Source of the DNA: Guillardia theta CCMP2712
Lineage: Eukaryota; Cryptophyceae; Pyrenomonadales; Geminigeraceae
Direction: 5' to 3'
Assembly: GCF_000315625.1 (NCBI RefSeq)
Contig: NW_005434672.1
Location: 950,310-1,014,309 of the forward strand
Length of the DNA stretch: 64,000 nt
Shown here: one piece after another, positions 1 through 12,100 of the stretch
Layout of the letters: each line of letters starts with the position of its first letter
Numbering within the stretch: position 1 is the stretch's first letter
Program-made: the position numbers and the translations under genes
Notes under the pieces: generated by a model
Told to the model about the DNA's origin: nothing
Seen by the model: only the letters and a program-made list of their open reading frames with translations
Databases searched by the model: none

Positions 1-286
1 CCAGATCACCACGATTTCATTCTCACCGAGAGAGAGGACTTTTCTGACAGCCTCTGTTGACAAATGCGTCCGGCTTTGGTCGTTTTCACTTGAAAGTAGG
101 TCGACACTCAAGTGTACAAAGAGCTCTGACGCTGATGTACATAGAGAACGACAACTCCAACAGCCTGCTGCAAGAATCGAGAGGGCCAACGGTCGGCTCA
201 GGGCTAACTTCTGGTGACTGGACACTTGCACTGCTTTTCCTGGTACCTGACACTCTTTGAAAGCCTCAGAGAGTCTCAGGGTCGTC

Positions 287-2350
287 ATGAAGTTTGTTCT
301 TGCGGGCCATACAGAAGCCGTGTCGCACGCCAGTTTCTCTCCAGACGGCAAGCTGATCGCCTCCTGCTCGTGGGATGGCTCCGCAATCTTGTGGGATGCT
401 ATCAACGGCAGTCAACGATTCCTGCTCCGACCGGTCGGCCTCCCCCGCGCCTTCTTGTGCACGTGCTGGGCTGAAGATGGATCTCTAATGGCTGCTGGCA
501 CCGAAGACGCGTCGATCTACGTGTGGAGGTCCAAAGACTCGCGGGAGGTGAGGAGATTTCGATCTTCAGCGGCTGCAGACGTGCCGAGCCATATCACTCT
601 CGAGTCGCTCCTGTCAAACCCGTTGAAAAGCCTGCATGCCCCGCTGGGTCACTCCGACTCGATCACGTCGGTGAGATTCTGCAAGAAGGGAAAAGTGATC
701 CTCTCCTCGTCCATGGATGGAACAGTCAAATTATGGTCGCTGGAGCAAGGGCAGTTCATCAGAAATATTCTCCGCTGTCCATCAAAGACAAACGTAAAGA
801 TTGTTCTCTAGAAACATGTGCATTGAACTGAGCAATGTGCGTGCAGGTGATGTCGATGGGCTTGACCAAGGATGGAGCTGAAGTGTTTGCTGGATGTAGC
901 GATGGACATGTGAGGTTCACCAAGATGCCGAGGGTGACGGAAGCAGCAGCAAGGAATTCTGCGCAGGAGAATGGAAAACTTGACAGGAAGCGGAGCTCTC
1001 GCAGGTCATCACCTCAAGCATCATCTAAGAGTGAGAAAGCGAAGCTTCAAGATGATTGGATCTTCTTCGAAGAGGAGAGAAAACCCAAGTTCGACCCGAG
1101 CCTGGATTGCTTGCAGGCTTGCATCGAGTACAACCCTGCCTTTGAGAAAGGAGGCGCCAAGGCCTGCATATCCTTTGTGGGGCTGGACCACCTGACTTAC
1201 ATCGCTTGCGAGGGCAGCAAGGAGATCGAAGTCCGCGACCCGAAGAACAACTACCAGCTCATGTCAAAGATGGAAGGGCACAGCGACGAGGTCACTTCCC
1301 TCAGCCTCGACCTCGAGAGCCACAAGCTCCTCTCCTCCTCCAAGGACGGCTCCATCACTCTATGGGACACTCACTCGGGCGACGCAGTCTTCTCGCTTCC
1401 CTGCTGCCGTCAGGGGCTCTCAGAGGCGTCTATGGATTTCAGTCTGGAGCTCGCGGTGACGGGGTCGTTCATTGGAGACGTTCAGTCGATCAACTTGCGC
1501 AGCCAGCAGTTCATCAAGCAGTTCTCCGACTCCGATGCCCCGGTCGTGCGAGCGGAGTACATCAACGATGGGCGACTGCTCGCTTACGGATACCAGAACG
1601 GCTTGATGTGCCTGCGCGACTACAGGCAGAGCGACAAGGTGGTCAAGATCCAAGCGACAGGCGATGCGAGGGAGCACAGGCGACTGCCCAAGTACAAACC
1701 TCAAGATCTCAAGAAGCTCTTCACGTCCATTGAAGGGCTGATCAAGTCCAGCCCAGAGAAATCGCAGGCCGAAACTCCGAAGATGCATGGCATGAGATGT
1801 ACAGCAGATGGCAGACTGCTTGTCTGCGCGTACGATCAGACGGTACAAGTATGGGATACACGTCAGACCAAGGAGAGCCTAATTACGGACAGCTCGCATA
1901 CCTCTACGGTTCCTACCAGCCTATTCCTGACCAGCTCGCTGACAGTGTCACAGGTCACCGCGCTCTCGCTGCTCGATAACGATGACTTGGTCGTGTCTGG
2001 CGGAGATGACTGCCTGCTGAAGATCTGGAGCATCCGAGGAAAGCCGATGACGGAAACGCCCGACGCTCACTTGGTCGCCTCCATCGATCACCTAAAGAGC
2101 GTGAGGATGGTGAATGAGTTCACTTGGAGCTACGGAGAAAGGCTCTTCCGAGTCCCCTCGCCCTTCGTTTCGGTCTCCTATCACTGCAACCAGGTCGTCT
2201 CCTCCTGACCCTGCCTTCCACCCTTGATGATTCTGATTGCAGAGCGTCCGCTGCATCGGGGGCAAGACTTCCAACCTCTTCTTGATCGCGACGTCTGACG
2301 GAGTCCTGCATCCTTTCTCGCTTGTCAGAGGCAACAAGTCGCAGCATTGA
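287..2350 (+). CDS. WD40-repeat protein, four exons
   Basis: Predicted 638-residue beta-propeller scaffold; partners and process unknown. Exons: 287-793, 847-1908, 1954-2193 and 2243-2350, all joining in phase 0 with GT-AG introns of 45-53 nt. WD units are visible near the start (an AGHTEAV...IASCSWDGSAILWD pattern), in the middle (MEGHSDEVTSL...SSSKDGSITLWD) and near the end (VVSGGDDCLLKIWS). A basic, Ser-rich linker lies between the first and second sets. The ATG at 287 is the first ATG in frame and sits directly ahead of the first WD unit. Intron 1909-1953 is a multiple of three with no stop, so simple ORF reading retains it, but removing it restores a continuous His-x3-Val-Thr-Ala-Leu repeat start. 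The WD40 assignment is secure; I cannot place the protein in a named subfamily. Confidence 0.85.
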
Positions 2351-3496
2351 AAGATAGAGAGAAGATCTAACATGTAGAATATTGTTCACTCAAGATTGTA
2401 ATGTAGCCCAGGTCTATAACAAACAACCTTCAATAGCAGAAAGGACAAACATCACAATACAAAAATAACAGGAAATAGCTAGTATGATTCCCGTGTCTTT
2501 AGAGTCTGCTTTTAAGTCTTTAGATTGTAGAGCAGATTGTACTGCTAAGACAGAGTGAACTTCTTCTTTAATGACTGAAATGGTGAAATCCAGCACCAGC
2601 CCAGATAGTTAGAGTTATTTAGAGGTGTAGGATGTAGTCCGGACAAATATATACACTCATAGATTATCGGACAGAGAAAGGAGGAGGAAAGAGGGAGAGA
2701 AGGCCCTGAGGGAAGAGAGAGGAAGAGATTGAACGAGAGCGGGAAGGGGAGATTAGAAAGGGAAGCCTATGGGGAGCCGCCCCGGTGCCGTCGGCTTCGG
2801 GGCCTTCCGACGGCGCCTCGGAGGGTGGGGTGCGTCTTTTTGGCGTTGAGTTTCGCCGAAATCATCTTCTTGCGACAGGTTTTATTGGTTCAACGTGTAC
2901 CGGCAAGCGGCTCGTGCAGGACTGAACTTCGTGACTCTTTGAGTGCGGCGAACTGAATCTCAGCTGGAGGCCGCATTACGACAACTACTTTAACTGGTTA
3001 TTGTTCAGATACAATCTCTGCAAGTTCGAAAGCTTAAAGAACTTCCCTTGTTAGCAAACCATCGGCAGAGATGTAGTCAACCTTGTTAATGTTTTTTCTT
3101 TGATCGTAAGTACGATAGTAGGCGATCAAGAACTCAGAAGCCTTACTGTTACCCATCTTCCGTGCTGCTCAATGTCACGATCCCTGGCTTCCTGTGAGCG
3201 CAATCAGGAGGCTGAGTCACTGAACTGAACAAGGGTGTAGTAGGAGAGGAGAAAAGAGATGTCCGGCGAGACAAGAGACAGATTCAGAAGCAGTGCTTCA
3301 ATCATTGCAAGCAAGGCTTACGAAGCATACACTCACTGTTCTGCTGGCTCCGAGGGCTCAGTGAAACGATTTCCCACCTACTACCGTACCAGTGCTACGG
3401 TACCGGGCCCCGCGGCACCCGTGGAAATTTTGGTTATCCATCTTTCGCGGTCGGTCACACTTCAAGGGGCGCATCCCAGTCCCAGGACGCATTGAA
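2351..3496. other. Intergenic region with small GC-rich patches
   Basis: No convincing gene was found on either strand. A purine-rich run (GGAGG/GAGAG) lies at about 2675-2755. A GC-rich patch at about 2765-2830 contains a small inverted repeat, CCGTCGG and CCGACGG around a 12-base loop at about 2788-2813. A second GC-rich patch at about 3375-3475 carries the GTACGG/CCGTAC motif that recurs in the larger GC islands of this window. The last 100 bases presumably hold the promoter and 5' leader of the gene that starts at 3497. Confidence 0.5.
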
Positions 3497-4758
3497 ATGC
3501 ACGGGAGGAGGAGGATAGCAAGGGGGGCGCTAGTCTTGTGCTTGCTCGGGCTGTCGTCCTGTTACGTTCACCATCTTCCTCTGCGGGCTCAAGGAAGCTC
3601 CTCACGATGCCTCATCAACCGGTCGCCTGTGAGAACTTCGAGGAGCAGCATCACAAGTCTCAAGTCAAACTTTCAGGACGACCTGGAAAGGTGTGCAATC
3701 TCGCTCTTGTGCGACCTCCTCTGACATGTCTTGCTCGCTCTAGACAGCTTGAAGAGCTATATAAAGAACAGGCCGAGCATGCGAAACGACACTATTACAA
3801 CGATGGGCTTCAATGGCCGACGATGCATTACCCGCTTTCAGTGCCAGCTTTCACTCCCAACGTTTCCATTGGAATAATCGGACAGCATTTGGTTGGGTCC
3901 AAAGTCCTTCAAGAGATTTTAGGGCAGGAGCGAGAACGAGCGAGAGAAGAGTTTAATCTGAACTTGCAAGTCTTGGCTGTTGCAGAGCATGGCAAGGGCT
4001 CTGGCAAAATGTTGTTATCGGTACACTCTTGAATAACCCTTGGCAACAGATCTAAGGAGTTTTTGTCTGATAGGACGAGGACATGTCTCTTGAGTTTATC
4101 AATGAATCATGGGACAAGAGCTCTCAACGATACGACGCTGATCGCTTCATGAAGCATGTCTCCACGTCTGGAAGGCCGCACAAAGTCATGCTGGAGTGTT
4201 CTGGAACTCCACAGGAGGTAATACCTTCTCTTTCTTGCTTCTATTTCCCAAGTAACGTTGTCACTGTCTCCATAGCTGTATGAACAGAAGGGACTGTGGG
4301 ATCAGATCTGCATGAATTTTGAGACATGGCTCTTCAATGACATGCATGTGGTAACAGCTGACCAGTACGATACCAACGTGTCACAGCACATTCTTGCAAC
4401 CGTTATGACGGATATGGAGAATTTCGAAGGCATTGATGATTTGTGGGAAGAAGAGGAACGTCGGTTGGGCCCTCCAACTGAACCCTTTCAGGAAGGACGG
4501 ATGGAAGGAGAGTATTACAACTATCTCAAAGGAAACATGAATATCTCTAGGGAAGAAATCCTCAAGGAGCATATCAGAGTCTTTGGAGTCGATCCCTATG
4601 AAGCGGCAAAGGTGAAGCAGAGCAGAGAGAGGAGCGTTGAGAATCAGAAGCGATTGCAAACCGAAGAACGACGTAAGGGTGGTCGCATCAAGTCAGATTC
4701 TAGGGGCAGAGGAGGAAGACGAGGGAAATCCAATGATCAGCGCAGAAAGAGTACGTAA
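3497..4758 (+). CDS. Homoserine dehydrogenase-like Rossmann protein with bipartite targeting leader
   Basis: About 365 residues. Exons: 3497-3690, 3744-4020, 4074-4217 and 4276-4758, with introns of 53-58 nt. The N-terminus is a signal peptide (Arg-rich start, then ALVLCLLGLSSCY) followed by a Ser/Arg-rich stretch, which fits plastid targeting through the ER. Next comes a Rossmann-like start (SIGIIGQHLVGSKVL). The segments KVMLECSGT and MHVVTADQ occupy the places of the VDCT and VVTPNKK motifs of homoserine dehydrogenase NAD-binding domains. The catalytic homoserine-binding domain is missing; instead there is an acidic segment and a very basic Arg/Gly/Lys-rich tail. It is probably a diverged, non-catalytic relative. 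The family call is inferred from motif order only. It converges on TMEM18, with stop codons about 50 bp apart. Confidence 0.6.
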
Positions 4759-4807
4759 TCCTAATCAGCCTTGTTATACAATTTAGTTTCAATGCTGTGA
4801 TGGAAGG

Positions 4808-5889
4808 TTATTGCTTCTTTTTCTTGTCTGATCCAGTATCCTTAGCAGCGTTTTCCTTGTTTGCCTAGTAAAGAAAGTCAAAGATCGTTGTTGAAACAGC
4901 CTCTGCAGTCTAGACTCATCACATACCCTTGCATGTTGAATTATCTCCCTTCTCTTCACCTACGAATTGACGAAAATTCACAATCTCACGTCCTCTGGAT
5001 TATCAAAGTCTTTGCAATCGTACCTGTACAAGCAGGGAAGCTGCTGCAATGAGGGTATGAATCACCATGTAGGCGCCTATTAGGAGCAATGGTGTGCTCC
5101 AGACCACTGAGAGAAAGACCCCATGCTGCAAGCTAGAGTCACGTGCCACCTCTCGAGCTCCGGAAGGTGTTACCTTGTCAAAATAATTCTGCGTAGAGAA
5201 GGACTCCCAGTGTGTTGACTGTCGGCGAAAGTTGAACAACAAGGAGGGGAAGGTCAAGGAAAATCACTCACCAGAAATCTGTTGAGAGGTTCAGCCAGGT
5301 AGATACAACCCATCATGAAGCAGAAGAGCACTATCTGAATGTTGCTGTTCCTCCGCGAGAGAATCTGATGAGGAAAAGTCAGCTGAAGTTGGCCAACGCC
5401 TCTGAATGTTACCGCTAGCAGTAGCATCGTGAAGTGGAATATACCCAACGCAATAATCCATGTCTCAGTCCACTCCACAGCCGAAACAAACCCCTTCACG
5501 CTATTCTTGAATTGCATCCACTTGTTTGAAGGGAGTTAGAACCAGATCATTTCAGCAAGGCGACAAATGAGTTGAGAAGACATGGATAAGGTGAACGAGC
5601 ATGAAGACGATCGATCAGGCGCATATTTGCTGTCATCAACCATGAATACCTGGCTTGGATTCGCCGATAGGTCAGCCATATCGAACTCCGATGGGTCGCC
5701 AAAGTAAAACATCTTTCCAGGCTTTGGCTTTGTAGGAATGGCACCTAATGAAAGGATGAGGGAGAAGAGGCGGAGGTGAGGGCATGTACCTGTGACATTG
5801 AACGCTGACTTAAAGATCTCAATCGCTTCGTTGCTCGCGTTCGTCAGCGACTCCCACATGTCTTCCAGCATTCCCTTCTCCGCCCCCAT
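4808..5889 (-). CDS. TMEM18: TMEM18 family membrane protein
   Basis: Predicted 210-residue inner nuclear membrane or ER protein of the TMEM18 family. Eight exons on the minus strand: 5889-5790, 5744-5650, 5520-5413, 5364-5272, 5218-5174, 5125-5024, 4959-4927 and 4864-4808. Family hallmarks are EWTETWIIALGIFHF in the first membrane helix, a second helix ending CIYLAEPLN, then WESFSTQNYFD and a third helix region HGVFLSVVWSTPLLLIGAYM. A Lys-rich tail (DKKKKQ) ends the protein, as in animal TMEM18. Introns 5412-5365 and 5173-5126 are both 48 nt and stop-free, so naive translation inserts 16 extra residues in the middle of conserved segments. The N-terminal 60 residues are longer than in animal proteins. 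The gene is divergent from the rhodopsin gene. Confidence 0.85.
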
Positions 5890-6193
5890 GACGGGAGCAC
5901 GCTCATCCCCTCGTCCCCTCTCAGGCCTGTATCATCCCCCTCTTTTCCCTGCCGTCCCAATTCGATGAAATGTGTGGGAGGGAGAGGCGAGAAGCAAGCC
6001 ATGCAGACAAGCAGCGCTGACACGATCGCGAGCTAGCAGTCTTCAGAAGCATCTCATGCCAGACGGGAGCTAGCAGTCTTCAGAAGCATCTCATGCCAGA
6101 CGGGAGCTAGCAGTCTTCAGAAGCATCTCATGCCAGACGGCACATCATTGAGAAGAAAACGACGAGGGGGGAGGTGTAGAGGTCGGAAGATCG
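5890..6193. promoter_or_regulatory. Divergent promoter region between TMEM18 and the rhodopsin gene
   Basis: This 304-bp region separates two start codons that face away from each other, so it must contain control sequence for both genes. Its main feature is the three-copy 37-bp direct repeat at 6033-6140, listed separately. No clear TATA box is visible. The half next to TMEM18 is pyrimidine-rich (CCCCTC/CTTCTC runs) and the half next to the rhodopsin is purine-rich. Confidence 0.6.
6033..6140. repeat. Three tandem copies of a 37-bp repeat
   Basis: Near-identical copies begin at 6033, 6070 and 6107. Each starts CTAGCAGTCTTCAG and contains CATCTCATGCCAGACGG. The third copy is cut short at its end. 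The array ends about 54 bp before the rhodopsin start codon and lies in the shared promoter with TMEM18. It could be a transcription factor array or a recent slippage duplication; the sequence alone cannot decide. Confidence 0.9.
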
Positions 6194-8402
6194 ATGAGGT
6201 CGATCCAATTTTTATTGGGCCTTCTGATTCTACAGCCATGGCTCGTGACGACGGCGTTTGTCACGTATGAGGCATCGGCTTCCTTCCCCTTGTGCTCCAA
6301 CTTCTCCCTTGAGAGCAATCATCAGATCGGCTTCTTGTTCGGGTATGTCGAGAACGACGGCGCCAAGAACCGTACGTCACCTTACCTTCCTCTCAATGCG
6401 ACGTGTCAATGTACATCGCCGCACAGTCTCTTCATGAATTTCTCCGCTCAGACGCTGGATACATACAATGCTGTGGTTGCGCTGTTTGAAGCAGGGAAAG
6501 GATCTCAGAATTCAACTTTCAAAGGGAACGCCACTGTGAGCAACCATTCCAGCCCGACCAATCTCACTCACTCCAACGCCTCCGCCTCGACCACCAACTT
6601 GACTAACGTGAATGTCACTAACGTGAATGTCAGTGAAGCAAACAGCAGCGTTACAATGGACATGAATGCTTCTTCGAGCTCCTCCTCCAACCTCACGAGC
6701 AACACGAGCTCTAGTACGAATGTTTCGACGAGATCCTTTGAGGGCTGGGGCAGAAAGCCGGGGCGGGTGTTGACCTCCACGTCGATTCCATTGATCAATG
6801 TCTCATGCTTGAGCCCGTCGGATGCGGAAGCACTTTGTAAGAAGCTGAGCATTGCGAACGAGTAATGATGTCCTGCCGTCTTCCAGTCCACTGATTGCTT
6901 GTCTGCAGATACTGTCCCTCAGCGACAGACATAGTGATTGTAGTGCAGAAGAACATTGTGGTGATCAACAACATCACTAAAGTCGTTGTGCAAGCAGCCA
7001 CAAACAATGATTTCGTAACGGCGCTACAAAAGGAGATCGCAGCATTCCTGACTTCATTCTCCTCGTCAACATTCTTCATCGGCAGCAACATCGGCATAGG
7101 AAAAGCAGCCAACATAGTACTCTGGCTCGGATTTTTCATTTTCCTTGCTGGTGCAATTTTATTGTGAGAGCATGCAGGTGTCAAGGGTGGTCATAGGCTA
7201 ACATGGAGCCTCAGGGAATGGATTGGAACGAGGACGAAGAAATTCAAGCTTCAACTGCTGATTCTCGTCTTGAACTGCAAGTAGTGATGGACCTTTTCCG
7301 AATCTCATCTCTCAACAGGCACGATGAGCATGCTGGGCTACTTGACCATGGCTTTCGGTCACGGAAGATCGACACACTTCAAGGTGACGTGGCGGGTGAA
7401 CGAGGCGGCTAAAGCTGATGAGGGCTCAGGTCATGTTCAACGCAACTCGCAATGAGTCCAGCGGGCAACTCTACTTCATAGGCTCCCCCATCCGCCAGTC
7501 AGACGTCTGCTGATCATGACTCGCAGCCTCTCCCAGGGCTCACTGTTGGTGCAGGTGCCTCCTGTCTTCTACTCGCGGTACATCATGTGGCTCTTCACCA
7601 CTCCCTCCCCCATCTTCCTCCTCTGCCACTTCGCCAACGCGCTGGAGACTTTCATGGGATCTGCGGTGATAGCAAGGAGGAGAGCTTGTTGGGAGCTGAC
7701 GAGAATGCAGGCGCTCGACTGGATGATGATCTTGTGCGGGATGGCTGCGATCTATGTGAAGGTGAACAATAAATCGACGATGACCGTATACTGAAGTTTG
7801 AGATGCAGCAAAGATCCGCAGATTTCGCTCATGCAGATGTTGCACTTGTCGAGTGTGTGGGATGCAGCAACACGAATGTGATCGTGTGGGTTCTGTTTGC
7901 TATCGCAAGTCTCTTCTTCGTCGTTCTCCTCTATCGGGTGCGAGATTTCCACTTCCATGAAGGTTTGCGATGCTGATAGGCAGCGATAAAGTTGATTGTT
8001 ATTGGAGAGCGATCAACGCTTGAAATCGACAAGAAGCTGGTACGTCTCTTCATGAGATTTCCTGCGCTGCTTCTGACGAGCATCAAGGCTTATCGCCGAC
8101 TGCTTCTGTTTGTGATGATCACCTGGAGCGCGTAACTTAGTTGTCTCGTGCTCCCTGGGCTCTCACACATTCCTCCATGTCAGGTTCCCGATCCTCTGGT
8201 TCTTCAGCGACAAAGGGTTCGGTCTGATGCCTTCAGTGAGCCCTCGGATGTGGGTGAGGAGGCGAGAGGTTTGACTGGCCGGCAGGACTGGGAGGTTCTG
8301 CTGTACGTCATCCTGGACGTAGTGGCAAAGATCGGGTTTGCGGTCCTCTACCTGTACGAGCTGAGGTCCTTGCGGTGGAGGAAGAGACTCTCATGTGAGT
8401 GA
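6194..8402 (+). CDS. Type 1 (microbial) rhodopsin with Asn-rich ectodomain and Met at the counterion site
   Basis: About 575 residues. Eleven exons: 6194-6861, 6909-7163, 7215-7280, 7329-7383, 7430-7504, 7555-7761, 7809-7937, 7980-8039, 8088-8131, 8184-8235 and 8286-8402. A signal peptide (residues 1-21) leads into a roughly 265-residue extracellular region packed with N-x-S/T sites and cysteines. Seven helices follow from about residue 290. Helix C reads RYIMWLFTTP, so bacteriorhodopsin Asp85 is Met384 and Asp96 is Leu395, while Arg82, Trp86, Thr89, Thr90 and Pro91 are kept. Helix F has WSAFPILW. Helix G has LDVVAK, giving the Asp212 equivalent (Asp548) and the retinal Schiff-base lysine (Lys552). 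Proton pumping by the usual route is therefore unlikely; a sensory, channel or anion role is possible. The 3' end could extend further by splicing. Confidence 0.85.
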
Positions 8403-9156
8403 AGAGAGAGGTCATGATCAAGTCCGAGGAGAGGAGGACGAGGACTGTGAAGAATGTGGTGAACGAGGGCACGAGCACGGTTCGAAGAGAGTGCTAGAAG
8501 GAGGGGTAGCACAACGACAGTGGAGCTGGAGCAACAGCAGCAGAAAAGAGGAGCAGGAGCAAGGAGGGGGATAGGGGATGACGGTAAGGATGACGATACG
8601 GCAGATCAAGAGAACATATCCAAGGTGAACGTGAAGACTGAAGTCCCAGCAGAAGATGGAGGAGCCTCGTCCATGTCGAGGTCTTGCATGCTGACCTGTT
8701 TAAGTCTTTTCTCCCCTCCTCCCCTTCCTCACTCTTCTCATCTCTTCTCCCTCCATTTCTACTCGTGCAGTCCGCTTCCTTACATCCTCTCCTCTGTCCT
8801 CCATTCTCCCCTCCCCTCTCTCTGTCCTCCGCTCTCCTGACGTCAATCTGCAGTGGCCGACATTCGGCGTTGACGTCAACGTCGTCCAAGCAGAGGAAGC
8901 AGGCAAGACGAGAGCGACAAGCTCGGCAAGTGAATCAGCTGGAGAATATCGGAAACGACTAGCAACTTGTAAATTATTACGTGCAAGATGTTTATATGAC
9001 ATGAGTAAAGATGTGCAGTTGTATGATTACAGAGCACGTGAAGTGGGAGTGACTTCGATGTTGCAACCAGAGGAGTGATTTCATGTTACAATCTTTGCAG
9101 TATTTCTATGTTACAACCAGAGAGTGAACTTGTCTTATACGTGATGACAAGAATTC
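8403..9156. other. Downstream of rhodopsin: possible spliced C-terminal tail, CT-rich tract
   Basis: The last rhodopsin codons contain a good donor (TGTGAGT at 8394-8400), so an additional intron and a cytoplasmic tail are possible. Plus-strand open stretches at about 8520-8690 (Gln-rich then acidic) and about 8850-9080 could be such exons, but I could not join them in frame. A pyrimidine-only stretch (CT-rich, about 8700-8835) has the look of an expanded intron polypyrimidine tract. A short repeated phrase, GTTACAACCAGAG, occurs at about 9060 and 9112. No independent gene is visible. Confidence 0.4.
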
Positions 9157-12100
9157 TCACGTTTTATCTTCTCTCGAACTTGATCGTCGTGAGAAGTCGA
9201 TAGGGGAGGCTGGTGAGCCGAAGTGGCTGCCAAAGGCAAGGGAGGAAGGCCTCTTGGAGAGGAAGGTGAGGGAGCGAGGAAAGAGGGAGAAGAAGATCAC
9301 AATAGCGGGAATTGCAGCTAAGCAAGTTGCCACAGCGATCTGGAAATCGAGATGAGAGGGAGGAGAGGAGGAGAGGAGGAGGGGAGGAGGGGAGGAGAGG
9401 ACGAGAGGAGGAGAGGAGGAGAGGAGGAGATTAGAAAAGATCATGTTGACGTGGAGAAGAAGAGAAAAATGAGAGAATCGTCAAGAGGGAGATAAGAGTG
9501 AGGAAGAGAGAGGTATAGAATTATGGTTAACTCACTGGGATAGCAGTGTTCACTTGGCTTGAGCTGCTCAGGGATGAAGACTTGTTGGCCATCTCAACAA
9601 CTACATCGTCAGCTTGCAACTGGAGTGAAAATTATTCCCCACATCAAACCGAGTTTGTCAAGTCCTACCTGACGTACAATCAGATATCGAGCTGTGGGTA
9701 GAATTTCTGTCACATCAAAAGACATGTTCAGAGTTGTTACAACTGTTTGTATGAGCGACCTCTCAAACTTCCATCTGACGCCGACTTGACGAGCTTGTAG
9801 ACCATCTTGACATGGGAAGTGGGATCCAGAGGAGAAGCAAGCAGCCGGAAGGTGATGGCAGTGAACTTCAGCTTCTGTGTGTTTTCTGATGTCTGCGGTG
9901 TATACAGGTCGTTCTGAGCGAGTCAAGGGTGAGAAGGAGAGACATGTTTGATACTTCACTGTCACCTGAGAAGATAACAAGAACTGATTCTTATCATAAA
10001 GTCCCAGCAGAGTTGTCTGAAGAAAAACAACATCAGACCTCACTTGCCTGACTTCATCTACTTGACGTGTTTGTTTTCTCACTCACCATCGCTATCTGGA
10101 CGTCCCCCAGGCTGGTGATGTTGCTCGCATTGCTCGCATTCGTCTAACAACCAAGGTCAGTTACGTTTTCTTCTTTTCCTCTCTTCTGATCTTCTTCTGT
10201 TCACTTCTCCTCTCTTCCAACCTGCTTGACAAAAGCCAGTCCAACCTCCTTCCAGCTGTCAAGATACCTAACAGCCCCGCCGACTCCCTTGCAGCAAAGT
10301 TATGAAGGGTAGGGAAAGAAGAGGAGAATATGGATGACAAGATGAGGAGGAGGCAGTGAAGGAGAAGCAAACCAGGTTGGTACCTGCGCAACGCACTGGC
10401 AGGCAGAGTTGATGGTTCGGGGAACGTATCCTGAAATGAGCACATGGCATTCACTTAAACAGGCAAGAGAGAGAAGGAGGGATTGCGAAAAAAAAAAGAA
10501 GAGGGAGAAAGGAGGAGAAAGGAGGAGAAAGGAGGAGAAAGGAGGAGATAGGAGGAGTCGAAGTCAAGAGGATGACGTAAGGAACAAACCCGCAGGACAA
10601 GCAGAGCAGTCGTCTTGAGCAATCCCAGATTGCATCAGCTGCATTCTCGAATGAGCGAATAAAGCAAGAACGGAGAATGCCTACAGTGACAGTGACAGCA
10701 ACAGGAACGATAATAGTGTTACTTGGCACGGTGCAGATTATCATCTTAGATGAAATCTGCCCACAAGCTTCACAATCCGGAGACTAGATGCATGTAAGTA
10801 AAGGTGGCGATGGAAGATATCAATAACCATTCGCAAGGAGCAGATCTGTCCGGCTATTTTCACTTCAACTTGAAGAAATTCATTGTTAGGATCTCCAAAG
10901 TTTTCTCTGCCAGCAGAAAAGCTCAACAGTTATTTCTTTCGAGCACTTGTTTTCACCCCACAACAGTGAGAGGAAGCCCTCCGCCATAAGGAACAAGTGA
11001 AGGCTGCAGGTAGAGTGAGGAACATGGCACTGACCACGAAGGGAGCAAACATTTATGGTAGAGATGGACGGACTTGCATAGTTGAACCAACACAATCTCT
11101 ACGAGATGGATCAGAAGTGTGATCGAAGAAGAAGAGAAAAACAAAATGAACTCAGACAAATGAAGAAAGAATGTACCGATTCAGTAGGCACACAAGTCAC
11201 GGATGGAAGGCCAACAACCTGTTCTTTCAAGTCATGATGTTGCGGTCAGAAAAGAAAAGAGAACACACGGGAGTGAGACTGACTGGATGTTGAGATCCAA
11301 ATCCGCCAGGAACGACACATGTTATCGTAGAGCTTGAAAGGACCTCTCGACAGAATCAGCATGACGAATGAAGTCATCTGCGTTCACTTTGATGTTTGTA
11401 CAAGAACTTGAGCCAATAGACACCAACATCTGGTTTTGCTGATTCTGGATCCCTTGCAAACATCTGCCCACCATGGTAATGGTCTGACCACCTTTGCTCT
11501 TTCAACTCAGATGAAACCACGGGAGAAAGAAACATTCCTACCATCTGTGGGACCAACGACAGGATAAATGTAGAGAAGATTTTGAGGACTCGATGCGCAA
11601 CTCGTTGCAGTCAACGTGAGAGAATCCTTTGAGTCCAGTCAATGAACATCGAAACGCAACAATCTGACGCATCTAACTGACTTGAGACTCCTGACAAGGT
11701 CCAGAGATACACTTGAGAGTACCAAAGCAAGAAGTACCACTGCAATGATATCACAAGTCTCGAACATGGTAATGAGCCGAAAGGTCGGCGTGATAAAAAA
11801 TACAATCAAGTGTACATACCTGATGGACCAGAACGCACTGTCATTGACTCGCAGATCAAAATTCACAACACCAAATTTCGAGACTGCGGAGATGAGATTG
11901 AAGCTGTTGGAACACGAGGACAACTTTGCATTGTCGTCTGCAAGGCTCCAACTTGGCAATGCGATAGTAGCAGTACAATCCCACGGCCTCACTTCTGTTA
12001 TAGTCAGAGTTCCAGTGGGACAAACATCTGAACAAGAGCAATAGTCGAAAATGTACTGTCGCATGGCTATGTACGAGCGCGAAAATGTGTAACAAGTAGT

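Noticed and set aside
6033..6140. Three direct repeats considered as a CRISPR array
   Set aside because: Copies are head to tail with no spacers, only three units, and the context is eukaryotic.
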